Shown here one piece after another: positions 48,150-60,574 of a stretch of 64,000 nucleotides of DNA. Source of the DNA: Trichopria drosophilae (lineage: Eukaryota > Arthropoda > Insecta > Hymenoptera > Diapriidae); assembly GCA_030407085.1 (NCBI GenBank), contig CM059587.1, forward strand, positions 93,801,001 to 93,865,000, in the 5' to 3' direction. The position numbers and the translations under genes are program-made. The notes beneath the pieces are model-generated. The model searched no databases and was not told where the DNA came from. It was given only the letters and a program-made list of their open reading frames with translations. Every line of letters begins with the position of its first letter. Positions within the stretch are counted from its first letter, which is position 1.

Positions 48150-49330
48150 ATGTAATTTTTCGGAGCGAGTCCGCTAATAATTATACAGTTATTCTATCGT
48201 TCTCTCGAGCCCATCTAAATGCATTTGATTAAATATTTATGACGGGGCGGAAGTCGATATAACTCAATAAATTAACCTGCTCACGCGATACCGCAGGAAC
48301 ATATGGAGGTTTTCATATCGTGCCTCGCACATGATGAAATGGTCGAGTGGTTTGCCGCACAACAGGATCAATCCCGAAGTCCACGATGATAAATTTTTAA
48401 TTTTCGTCACGGATAATTATTATCGGGTCGTGTGTCAAAGTCGGCAGTCGTTTAGTTGTTACATTAACGTGTCGTCGGTTTCGAGTGTTTTTAAGACAAT
48501 TAATTAGAATGTCATTTTAATGATTTTGACAATTGATTGTCGGGTGGGAATTGTGCAACTTGACTTAATTGTGTAACAGACTTTCGACACTTTGGATAGA
48601 CATCAATTAGTGTGACACTCATCAGTGTTAGAATTGCCTACCGCATTGTAGGTTGTCTAACTCCTAAAAATTAATTCTTATAGTTGGATGGTATCGATTT
48701 GAAATAAAAATATTATGGAACGTAGTTAAATGTGACATGGGACGGTAAAAGAACGAGCCTACCTGAACAAAGACCCGTCGTAAACGAGTTTAACTTTGAC
48801 ATCGCACGTACCCATTGTCTTTGGCAAATCTGGTGGAACGACACCCGCGGTGGCGTAACCCTTAAATGACTCATTGTCGGACCGCGTGGGGCTCGGACCA
48901 AGTATCCACCTGACAAATGTCGTTGCACCCCCCAAATCGAATTAAAAATGTAAAATGCGCCGACTACCCTTTCAGCACAGTCGCTTTCAACTTTTTTTAC
49001 AGAGGCCCGTGTCTGGTTAAAGAGGTAAGATAATTATGGACTCGCAAATAACAACCCGCAAATATAAAGTGCAACGAATGACAGGTGATCGATTACACAC
49101 ATGTGCGGGCAAGAACAATACTCGTGGCGAAAATAGTAGGCTTCGATGATGCCGCGACAACGTTTGTACCACCTCGGCTCGCGACGTATTTAAAATTATA
49201 GGCCGCGATTTTTCCAGCGCGAAAAGTGGATGTTGCAACGTTACGACCCGTAACATATGCTTCAAACGTGTGCCAGCCGGTGTGTAGACGTCGGCTCCGA
49301 CTGTGTAATTTTCCGTTTAATGCGCAATTT
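48150..49330. other. GC-elevated unique block, candidate enhancer region
   Basis: Contains TAATAATTATAC, AATATTTATGACGGG (a Cad/Abd-B-like TTTATGAC core), GTCGAGTGG (NK-like) and GGATAATTATTATCGG within 48170-48435. Farther on, 48700-49290 is CpG-rich. Frames of 71 and 82 codons on minus are not recognised. Confidence 0.35.
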
Positions 49331-49548
49331 TTTCAAATTCGAAAAACGATATGCATGATTGGTTGATTACGATTCGATAGAGAAGACTATTATTCGATTC
49401 ATACAGATATTCCTGTGAACTGCATAATTTGACGGAATCTTCTTCGCTTTGTTCGAATGGACTCCAGGTTTCAGTTTCATCTAAAACTTATTGACAACGA
49501 AAAACTTTTGGTTTATTTGTTTCGAAATAACTTGAATGAGGAATAATA

Positions 49549-50097
49549 GATCTTATATCGATTTGGCCCATCATGTCAGGATTTTAAGATATGTGATCCG
49601 TAAATTACTCAAAAATTTACTTTTTGGCAATTTAAGGTTAGGATATTTGAAATCTCTGACACCGATGAGTTAACTTGGATAAAGAATTCGTTTTCAGCGA
49701 CCAAAATTCTATAAGATCCTCCATTTCTGATTCAAGTTGTGTAAAAAAAAATGTTTGCGGTCTTGTGTTATTTATGTCGAGAAGTACCTTCAGCGATTAA
49801 TTACACAGGACAGCAAAACAATTTTTTAGAGGAGATAACTGCATCTTATAGATTTTTGGTGGCTGAAAATAAATTAGTTGTCCAATTTGATCCGTGAGGT
49901 GAGATATTTTACACATCCTAACCTCAAATTGTCAAAATTATAATTTTGAATATATTTCGGATTACATATCTTAAAATCCTGACATGATGGGCCAAATCGA
50001 ATAACGGATTCAATTTCAACAGCTGAAAATCTATAAAATCCACTATTCTTAATTCAAGTTAGCTCGAAATAAATTTTTTTTGTGGTCTTGTGTAATT
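49549..50097. repeat. composite inverted repeat (foldback)
   Basis: Arm A (49549-49648, with GATTTGGCCCATCATGTCAG) is inverted at about 49905-50005. A second block B (49690-49780, with CTATAAGATCCTCC and GTCTTGTG) is inverted at 49790-49885 and repeated directly at 50018-50097. A diverged piece of arm A also occurs near 1160-1210. No coding frame. Confidence 0.75.
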
Positions 50098-52064
50098 GTT
50101 ATAGACAGTAGAACGCGATTAAAACCAAGGATTTTTCGAATGCTAATCGTGAATTTTCTGAAAAGGGCATTTATTAAGTAATAAAAGAAAGAGTATTATT
50201 GATCGATATCTTGAATTAATAATTTTCACAATTATTCAAGATTTTTATTTAAAATTTTCGGTTTAACGTTGGATAAGTCAAGGTTTCTTGAACGTACATA
50301 TATCATTAACAAGTATTAAACTGAATTATGTACTCGTTTTATAACCAGAGTATCTTTGAGAAAATTTAAACGTCTTTCATACATGTTTATTTATGTACAG
50401 TATTCCGTCTTTACAGTAACACCCCATAAATTATGTTATTACATAAACGATTTTTTGACGTTTGTAATACGTTTCGCATACACGCATTATGAATGTTTCT
50501 TAAACGACAGTTTAATAAACGTGTTCCTAATGCCCTTTCATCTCCTACTCCTAAACCATTTTTAAACCATTTTTAAACTGAAGGTAAGTACAATATACGT
50601 ATATTAAACGATAGAGTTTTTATTGGGCCGTTCAAATCGTCATGTAACATGTTCAAAAAATTATTCTTGCTGATTTTGTTATTTGCAATATTCTGAAGAT
50701 ATTAAACAATTTGGACAATTGTTCGGAACTGAATGCGATCTTTTTCTCTTAAAAAATTACCAAATGAAAAATTCGAGCATTTCTTAAATGCCATCTTTTG
50801 TTCAGCAGAAATGGTCAAAACCTTCTTTATTCTCAACATAATGACGTTTTGAAGATTTTCACAGAAAATATTTTTTTAAGACTTGATGATGTTGAACCTA
50901 ACCGTTTATTGCGGCATTCGAAGTTTTTATTCTCCTAATAACGAGTGTTAAAAAATCCGTCTGATGTTTTGCTAGATGTGTGCGTGGTTTGAAAAACACG
51001 GTACTATAAATGTATCTAAATCTTCAATAATAATAATAAAGTCAATAACAATAAATTTATAAAAATTATAGAGATTTAAAAAAAAATACAGTAAAAAAAG
51101 TTCATTAGAAACTCAGAGTATCAGAAAAGAAAACTGTCAATTTCAACAAGAATTATCATTTACCTTGTTTCAGAATTGACATTTTTAACGGTTTAAAATA
51201 ATTAAATAGGAAGCGTTAAACTCTTAATAGTTTTTAAGTAACAATATGCTACATAAATTGCCTTCTGATGAACGAAAAGGTATATGAACACTAGGGAAAA
51301 TTTTAGTTGGATATTTTACGATTTTATATCGTAATTTTAGGGAGAGATTTCTAAAAATCTGTTACAAAATTACCATTTGGAATGATAATATTTTCAAGAA
51401 AATTTATTTTAGTGTAGTAATTTTTGTTCAAACACTGCTACACGGATTACCGAATCGAAAAGTCTCGAGTTCAAGTCCCGGCGCAACAAATCTGTCAAGT
51501 TAAATTCTTTTTTTTTAATAAAAAAATCCTAACAAAAATTATAGAAAATGTTATGTTATTTTAATTATTTATTTGAAAAAAGTGAATTGGTAATTTGTTC
51601 TTTTACCAAGTATTTTATAATTTCTTTGATATTTTCTTAACATGTTTTTAGTATGGGTAATCTAATCATGATATTACTATGCTTCATATTGGCAAAATTC
51701 ACATGACATTCAGTCGACCGTTAAAATTGTTGATGGAATATTACTGACTAACAATTAGAAAGCAGTGAAAGTAGTCTGAAATCTGTTATTTGTAAGGTTA
51801 TTGATGTAATTGAGATATCATAGTATCAAACGAACAAATGCAACAATTTTCGTGACTCTCCAAATTTTGTAATTCTTCGTAAAATAGCAAATATTCTTTT
51901 TTTTTCTTTGTTGATTTGTTACTTACTATCCATTTATATTCTTCTCTGAATGAATGATAATAAATGATTATAACAAAAATGACCTTTCTTCCTGATATGT
52001 ATCTTATAGTTTACAAGCATATTGTAATATTTACAATAATTATTGTTAAATTAAATACGGTATA
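50098..52064. other. AT-rich intergenic sequence
   Basis: 50380-50660 shares AACGTATATTAAACGATAG-type words with 29600-29980 and 30950-31040, an undefined dispersed repeat. A T-arm-like word lies at 51470-51480 without a tRNA. Confidence 0.4.
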
Positions 52065-53696
52065 TGGGTGATTCTCCGGAAACAGGGCATTTTCATGTCT
52101 TTACGTTATATCTTACAAAAGCTTTGACAATAAATTATTAAATTTCGATAGAAATGTTAAATAAATATCCATGGCCCATGTTAATTTGAAAAAATAATAC
52201 TTTTGTTACAAAAAACTGGTGAAAAGTGACATTTAAAGACTAAAAGTAACATTTTTGATATGTCCAAACCTCTAAGTTCCAAACTTTAAAATATTAGCGC
52301 TATTAAGAAACCGAATTATTTTAAATTATTCAAATAATATTTCTATAATATAGCTCAAACTGTACAATTTCTCTCTGTATAATATTTAATTAAATCAATA
52401 TATATACTTATAATTATTGAAATATTAATGTCTTAAGAAATTTCTATGAGGTAACGACAATGTGTAAACTGGTATAAATGAACTGGAAATAATTAACTTT
52501 TTTACTAAAACTTATGAGAAAATCAAAGAAAAAACACTACACTTTACTAATCCTCCATAGAAAATTGAAAAGAGAACATATTTACCTCATGAACAAGTAA
52601 AAACTGTATAAAAATACTACGTATTTTTATTAAATTAATTATCGTCACCAGTCCTAATTTTGGTATTTTGATACAAACAGCAATTAAAAAACGATGAAAA
52701 CTTAAAGATTAAAGGAATAAACGTTACTGGCAATTTGTTTTTTAATTTATTATTGTTTAAAATATGTAAAATTGGATTTTTTTACAAATTTTCATTGTCG
52801 TCACCTTCATTGTCGTTACCAAACATTTGGCGTATCAGGTACGAAGCAAGAACAAAGTATAACCCGTAGCAGAAAATATTTTTCAAATCATAAATAACGT
52901 TTATATTTCTCTTCCTCTTAGACATTTATTTAAATATAATTTAAAAAACCACAAAATTAAACTGTATATACTTTAATTAATAACATATTGAAAGAAAAAA
53001 AGTTTCTTTCAGTACCCTTTCTTGTCACGGCAAAAAGGAACCGAAAAGAGTCTAATATTGAGAAAAACCCATCGACAGAAGATCGACCCAAAAGAAATTG
53101 TCGAAAAAGAAAATTAGATGATTAAAATCCAAATATTTTCATGAGCCGTGACCGTCCAAAGAACAAATATCTAGTGTGATTGTTAATTTAAATAATAATA
53201 AGTACAGTTTCTTTATATTTGTTACAATGTTATGAATCAAGTTTATTATGAAATAATATTGTTTATTAAAATTATGAATATAATATTATCATTGTAGTTA
53301 CTAACTAACGACACATTAACTTTAATAAATTTATTTTGTCTAAAACTTCTTCGAAAATTCATGTGTTTTTCTTAATTTTTTAATTATTACTTAATAAATA
53401 ATTTTCATTTATTCATAAAAATGCACTAAATCAGATATGTACATTATGTTTTTGACTCTTTAGAGTTATTTTTTTCAAGTTTTTAATAAGCAATTGTTGG
53501 TTTATATAGCCGTATGAAAATGCGTCATAGTAAAAGTCTTCCCCTTTCCTTTAAAATAATTTTCTAGCGTGACTACTTTAACAATAACTTAACTTGGTGC
53601 TAATAAGCAAGAATCCATTAAAAAAAAACGAATTTACACTAACTTAAAAAAAAAATTTTCATTCTTGAAAATGCCCTGTTTTTGGAGAATCACCCA
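52065..53696. mobile_element. 1.63-kb DNA transposon, TATA- or TA-flanked
   Basis: The left end TGGGTGATTCTCCGGAAACA is the near-perfect inverse of the right end (GTTTTTGGAGAATCACCCA); the match continues through GGGCATTTTCA to about 34 bp. TATA borders both sides (52061-52064, 53697-53700). The interior is AT-rich. A minus-strand frame at 52782-52925 is the only notable one. No transposase motif was recognised, so this looks non-autonomous. Confidence 0.85.
52782..52925 (-). CDS. small unassigned open frame inside the transposon
   Basis: 47 codons starting MSKRKRNINVIYDLKN, with a basic start, a hydrophobic middle (residues 18-31, IFCYGLYFVLASYL) and an acidic tail. I do not recognise it. 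It could be a chance frame or a remnant of a coding region of the element. Confidence 0.15.
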   Translation of the reverse strand: MSKRKRNINVIYDLKNIFCYGLYFVLASYLIRQMFGNDNEGDDNENL

Positions 53697-53700
53697 TATA

Positions 53701-56648
53701 TTGTAGATCTTCATATACATTTCTTTTGTTTTGCTATTTGTGTCATTTTATGTTATATTCGTCATCTCGATTGTACAAGACTTTTTTTTATACATACTAC
53801 AAAAAGTAATTGAAAAAATGCAAAGCAAATTATGGTTATCTTACGAAATTCTAAAAATTATCATATGCGTATTGAAATTGTCCGCAGATATGAGAATTGT
53901 TCATAAGACAATTTCTTCAAATAAAAAAGTACAATTCGTATGAAAATTTTTCCGGATCCATCGTTTATCAAATTTCTTTAATAAATATTAGGGGCGCAAA
54001 ATCCATAAATGAATTCTCGTAATTTTTTCTCAAAAAGATCTTCCGAACTTATTTATTTACCTTAATCTTGTTATAATAAGTATCAAGTTATCTTAACAGT
54101 TTTGAAAACCTATATCAACAAAATAATCATTCCTATAATAAAAAATAAAATTATTACAATGAAAAATTACCACAAATTACATAAGAAAATGTGAAGCGTT
54201 AGGCATTGGTTTATTACTTCTCATAAAAGAACACAAATCCAGCAGGCGCCTTACAGCCACATGTTTAAAAAAAACTTTGGATTATTGTCTACTAATAATT
54301 ATTGGTGGTACTTGATGATGCCGAATACTTACTTAAAAAAGGAAAGCTTACTGTAAACTTAAAATATCTAAATAGAGGCGTGTTTTGCGGTTTTAGCGTT
54401 GTGTAAGGACGCCATAAACATAAATTTGGGGATATTTGTTTTCCTTGTTTACCAGGGATGGAAGTCTCAATAAAATGCACTAAAGACATTTCCTAAATCT
54501 TTATTCAATTTAATACGTATTATTCCGCTAATGTATTTTCAATATTGACCATGGCAGCAATTAATAATATCAATAATAAATAAGAATATTACAAAGTATG
54601 TGATGAAAGCGTGTTGAGTATTATTATTTAATATAACCTGTAGTTATGAAATATGTTTCATTAAAATAAATTAATATATAAAATTTGGAAATTCATTTAG
54701 AAGTGTTATAAGTGTGAGAACGCCGCGATGTGTAGGAAATAAACGAACGACATTGGCAATATCATAAGGTAATATCAACGCATACATATAAATACACTGC
54801 ACAAATATATTTGTACATTCTACATTGTTAAAAATTTCTTATTGAATTTTCTGGAACACGTAACGGAAGCCTTTTACGGATTTCGTTTCATAATTTTCTG
54901 AAACAAAATTTGCTAATTTATTGTCATTTATTACATTCGCAATCCGGAAGCAAAATACGTCAAAAAACTCTTGCGTCAATTTTGTTGTGCCTCTATCGAA
55001 TATGTCTCATCCGAAGGTTAACCAATATTTATGTCAATAGTAACAAATAAATGTTTACTTAAATTAAGAAAATATTTTATTTATTATAAAGGCATATTTA
55101 CTGAAGTAATTGTTCAGTATATATCACTTATTTGCCCTCTAGTAATGACGCAGTTATAATGCTGATCTCCAACGTCAAGGACAATGTGCTTTTGTTTTCA
55201 TCGTATTCCTTGATTTGTTTATGTTTCTATTTACGGCGTTTTGTAAGGAATATTATTGACATTTCAAAATCGATTCTTATCTCTTGCTACGGATAATATT
55301 GTGTCTCAAGAATAATGATAAAATGTTGTCCACTAAATTTGTTTTCTTCGCGTTTTGATAAATATTAATTGTAATGATCATTAGATCATAGAAATAATTT
55401 TTTTACAGAATTGCGAATGTACGACAAACTATCTTACAAAGTCCTGTCAATATGAACTTTATTCTTTTACTTTATTCAGTTTCATTTATTCCTTCAGGGA
55501 ACTGAAAAAAATATATTTAAATGATTTAAGCGCATGATCTATTATTTTACCATTTTACGTGGATAGTAGTTTTCAGATTTACACACCAAGTGTTGAAAAC
55601 GAATCATATTGGCAATATCACAATGCGTATTGTAAATTTTACAATCCTTGTGTAGCTATATCCTATAATCTGCGTTATCATGTATTCCTGATTAGTTTAA
55701 AAAAAATGTTACAAAGTAATTAGAAAATAATGTTATTAAATTCTTACTCCCAACATCTTACGTAAATATCACCGTTACATTTGCACCTAACTACACAAAT
55801 TTCGACTATGAAATCGTCGTCGATATCATAATAATTATTTTTTGGTGGCTTTGATAACATAATTGTTATTTTCATTATTATTGTTCATTTTCCTGGGAGC
55901 CTAGATAGGCCCCAAAAAATTGCATAGTTAGCGAAACGGATAATGCTTTTAGGACTACGTATTGATATAGGTAAATTTTCCAATCTTTAAAATTTGTCTA
56001 GATAAAAATATATTAGCACTCAGCTATAAGATTCTATTCAGTTTAGTGTTACACGAAACCTCTAGTATTTTAACATTATATAAATGAAAAAATATATTTA
56101 ATTGAACCATTTCATAAAGGTAAACAAGTTATAACAGAGTATATATAATTTTAATATATTTGATAGTAAATCAGACAATAATATAGTTCTATTTAATAGT
56201 GCTTCGTATTTTAACATTTAATCCAAGATCACTGTACATATGACAATTTTAAAGTAAATTATTATCGCCGTCGAATCACTGCAATAGAGCCTAACCTAGC
56301 CTAAAAGAGTTATATGTTTTTGTAACAAATGCGAAACAAAAACACCCGGCGAATTGCAAACCTTACATAATTTTACGCATGTTTTCATGGCACAGTAAAC
56401 TACACAGTAATGTAAACAAAATTTTGAGTATACTAAAATGAAGAGCTGTCGAAATTGTGCACATTCGTTCAATATTTTCAAAAGTTTTATGCTTGATATT
56501 TGAAGAGGCCTGACATTTACTTGAATATATTAGATGAAATCAATCGCATACATAACCTTAAATGTCAAATGCGCAGTTTTACGAATAAACGACCATTTTA
56601 AATATGTGTGAATTGTAAAACAGGTGTAATATATTTAATAACCTCTTA
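53701..56648. other. AT-rich intergenic sequence, nothing recognised
   Basis: Frames stay under 71 codons. No ends of known elements found. Confidence 0.4.
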
Positions 56649-57323
56649 CTGAGGGAATGGATTGTTTACTTTAAAGAAGGCCTCTTAATAGTTAAGAAAT
56701 CGTATATTTAAATACGGCGAATAGAATAATTTTGTAAGTATGAAATAATTATTCATTTCATATAAAGCTAATATTTCTTTAGTGCAAACAACGTATTTTA
56801 TGTCTTAAGAAATATCTATTAAAACCAACCAAACATTTCCTAATAGTTAAGAAACCGCTTGTACAGCATACGTTTGTAGTTATAAAGTAATGATTTCTTA
56901 CTAGTTACAAAATATAATGGTTGGAGTCGATAGTCATCGTAACATAACCTCAAATGACAACACGGATGTTTTGTTAGGTTTTTTATGAACGATTGAGTAC
57001 CATTGCAATTCTATGGTGGTTATTGTGAAAAGCAATAAATTAAAGCTATTATTTATACGTCATCTTAAATATGAGCGTTTTATAAACAAATACATCGTAG
57101 AAGACACATTTCCCATATCTTATTTGTGAATTTGCGCAGCTGCCGAGTTCAATGTACACATTCCTTAACTATTAATAAATGGTCAATTCCGATGTAAGAA
57201 ATAAAATGCTAATATTAATCGAATCGGCTTTAATATTACAATGCCATCTTTACATTAAAAGAACGATTTCAACTTTTCAATTGAATGATATTTCTTTACA
57301 ACAAACAATCATTTTTCTCAGTG
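56649..57323. mobile_element. 675-bp CACTGAG-type MITE
   Basis: The right end TTTTTCTCAGTG is followed by TA. The left end TACTGAGGGAATGGATTGTTTAC aligns with the inverted right end (ACTGAGAAAAATGATTGTTTG) for about 30 bp. Internal AATAGTTAAGAAA words are repeated (56690, 56843) and inverted near 57164. Confidence 0.7.
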
Positions 57324-57559
57324 TAAGATAGTAAAAATATCTACTATATTATACGATTTACAATTTGAAATCGCAAAAATAATATTCTAACAACTACAAC
57401 TTCTTCATGTTGTTATTAAATATTACAATATATTCTACCATTTTGTCATAATTCCATTAACTCCTTCTTTCTCTTTATGCAGTGAGAAGATATTTTCTGA
57501 TCAATATACTTATATATTATTTGATTCTGGAAAAATGCTGATAACATCCGTTCCTATAT

Positions 57560-59400
57560 TGTCCTGAATAAATTCCACCTTAAAAAGACGCCATAACCTT
57601 CCCACTGACTCGCTGATCCTTTCGACGTTCTCAAAATGACCAACAACACTCCCAAGAAGTATAAACCCAGAGAAATATATTTGGACTTGAAAAAAAACTG
57701 TATCGATTTTTTCAGATGTTCAAAGGCGAGATATAAAATCGTGGACCACGCGGAAGAGGATAATCTTGTTAAATCACCGATGCCAGAAAAGTATTTCGCT
57801 GAGCGGCGGCCGTGTCGGTAGAGGGGTCGCGGGATGCACGAAAAATCACTGGGAATAAATTGCCGGTGGCGCTTCTTTCGCATCGCGTGAAGAGGCGGCG
57901 TGAGCGTCGACCAATCAGCGACCTCGGAAGGCGTTCCACGGTGCCCAGGAAACTACAGTACGTCGGTTTCGATTGTCTTCGGCCTCCGCACTCCCTAAGG
58001 TAGGGAGATATATTGCGAGAGGGTGAACCCTATGGAGGGTTGGCGATTGCTGACAACTACAAGCAAAAACCGAACCCTCGTCTGACGTTCTCACCGACTC
58101 TCGGTGGTCTCGTCGGTGTATATATTGCGTGACGCGCCTTCTCGTCAATTACGGATAAGTACGTATTTCCAGGCTATCGTGTCCCGATATGAAGGACACA
58201 AGATGTAATGGAATACGCGATAAACCGGCGATGACGATTTATCGACTCACGTCATTAACGTTGTCGAGGTGCGAGTCAACTAGCGGTATCATATTTGAAA
58301 TCCTACTTGATGAAAATTGAAACTATGGGCGAGACTGCCGGCAACATGGTACTTGATCGTCACGCTATCCCGGTTATTTCTACCAGTCGGGAAAGTCCTG
58401 CAGCATGCATGTTCCAGTAAATTGTCATCGATTTGAAGACAAATGCTATTCTTTGTTGTCAACTGGGCGAAACGACTCGCGAAAGACGACCGTAACGCTT
58501 TGTTACGGATGAGGACTGCTCGATACCCCAAACTACATGTTATGCGACGGAAGTGAAAGACATCCGTGAATATCGATACAATTGTATTGAAGCCATCGGT
58601 ACCAAATACAACTAACATCTGCCATTGTCAACCGCCATTATCGGTTTTGTGATGTCAGTCATCGTCATAGTATTCAGTCCTCCAAATGAAGAACATTCCC
58701 GTCTTCATCTGTAAGGCAAACACTAGTGGAATTGTGATGGCGTCTGTTGTAAATAATCCATGCGGTTCGGTTGGCAAAAAATATATGTCACATTTAAGTG
58801 ATAACAATCACAAATTCCCAAATTGTTCCAATCATAGGACAGGTGTCCGATCCGGATTTCGATATCAAATTTAAAACAGAAGTAGGTCGATTGATAGAGA
58901 ATGAACGAAAGATGAAAATACCATCGCACTATCCTTCATGCACGAGCGTCGTATCCATATATCGACCTCTTTCCTTAGGGACCTCCCTAAACGTCCGATA
59001 ATCACGCTAAACGACGTAAGATCAAAAGTGCCGACGAATCCAGTGGCGACCTATCGTAGTAATTTAGCCGGCTCGCGCCTCTTTGTGTTAGGATAGCGAA
59101 GCCGCCGATTTCAAAGGCGAATGAGCCAAACGACTGGCCGGTGGTCTCCTAAATTGAAGCTAAAAGGACTTTAAAAAGACTGATACTGATTTCGTGAAGG
59201 TCGATGCACATCTTCTTCTCACGCAATCAAGCCGCACTTTTATTTTCCGACACTTTTATGCCCCGCCAAATTTCTACGATAAACCTCGATCGTCACGAAG
59301 GAGAAAGTCGAGTGTTTTTTGAGACGTTGGTTTGAACGAGAAAGGAAATGACGAAACCGTCCATTGTAAGAGCACTTCTCCGAAAGCTTCATCTTTTGCA
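57560..59400. other. GC-elevated unique block upstream of the gene; candidate regulatory DNA
   Basis: After the AT-rich 53.7-57.5 kb stretch the composition becomes balanced, with many CpGs (for example 57800-57910 and 59020-59130). No repeat family of this window occurs here. Open frames of about 60-110 codons on both strands (57554-57883 and 58289-58618 on minus, 57812-58003 on plus) overlap each other and match no family I know, so I read them as chance. The position 1-3 kb upstream of the coding exon makes promoter-proximal enhancers or untranslated exons likely. Confidence 0.4.
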
Positions 59401-59759
59401 GGCAAACCTCGCAACAAACAAACGTTCGTTAGTACTAAAAAATGCTAAATCGAAATCCTAAATATTAAATCATTGTAATATAATATTGATTTATTTCGCG
59501 AAAACCATTGAAGTATTTTAGATAAGATAACAAAAAATGTCTGGCTGGTGAACAATTTACTCCTTTTAGATATATGAGACGTCGACAGAGAGGGTTCTGA
59601 TTATCACTGCTCGTTAGGGTTCAATATCGGACTCTACTCTTAATAATGCAGTATTACGTGTACGAGAAGGCCGTCGTAACATATCCATTACATTCGCTTA
59701 TATAGGAACTAGAAATGAGCTAGACTGCCCTATGACATTATTGTATAGTCTATGCTACG

Positions 59760-60574
59760 TCGGCGCTATTTCAGTTTTTGCGATAGTTGTACGACGAAAG
59801 GCTATAAGATGAGGGTTGCGTCGCGGAAAGCAGCGGACGTTAAGTACGTCTCGTAAAAATTCCAGGGAGCCTCGGCATCAGCGTCATTTTGCCGAGGGAC
59901 TGGCGATAACGTGGATTGGTAGGCTGGCTCTGACTAGTTCCCGCCCACGATGGCATCAGCGCCGCCTCGTCAGCAGAGCAGGGATATTTGATCTTTACCG
60001 CAGGTGCTCCCACCCATACCGCTAGGCGGGTACGACTTACCAAGTGGGATCGTCTCGAATCACTCCGAGTTGTAGGCTTGAACTGACAGCGTGTGGCGTG
60101 CCGCATCGTACCGGTGCTTCACAACAGGGCCCCAAACAGGCCCTAAGAGTTTCTAAGCATGTACATTCGCACGTGATACATCAGACAGTTCGTGACAGTG
60201 ACTGATTTTGAAAAGTGGAAGTCGAATTTGAACATTGACGTGTTGGTCGTTCCATGTGAGACTTGTGAATTGTGGACACGAGCAGATCACATGTAATGTG
60301 TTTGTTATCGAATTGTGATCGTGATTAGTTTATTGTTGACTACGTTCGCATACATTGACATGGTAAAAAATGAATAAATTGATGATTACAGCGACTGTCA
60401 ACGATTTGTGTCATTTTTTGGCATATCATTTACAGTAAATGCGGACCGAAAAGATTTTCGAATAGTGAATCGTCGCGTGTGACTTAGGATGTTGAAGTGC
60501 AGTGACATTTTATAGGCGTCAGGACTGAAACGTTTGTCCTGAACTTCTTAAAAAAGCATTCGCTGCTTCTAATA
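59760..60574 (+). promoter_or_regulatory. proximal upstream region and 5'UTR of the ladybird gene
   Basis: The sequence between about 59760 and the ATG is richer in GC than the flanks at 59400-59560. It contains an ATTGGT CCAAT-type box (59915-59920), a CCCGCCCAC GC box near 59940, a CACGTG E-box (60171-60176) and an NK-type AAGTGG core near 60040. No TATA box was found at a convincing distance from an initiator. Short upstream ATGs (for example 60370) occur, so part of it is leader rather than promoter. The transcription start cannot be fixed from sequence alone, and an untranslated exon further upstream is possible. Confidence 0.5.

Noticed and set aside
51425..51490. tRNA-like word (GAGTTCAAGTCCCGG)
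   Set aside because: Only the T-arm resembles a tRNA; no acceptor stem, D-arm or anticodon arm could be built around it.
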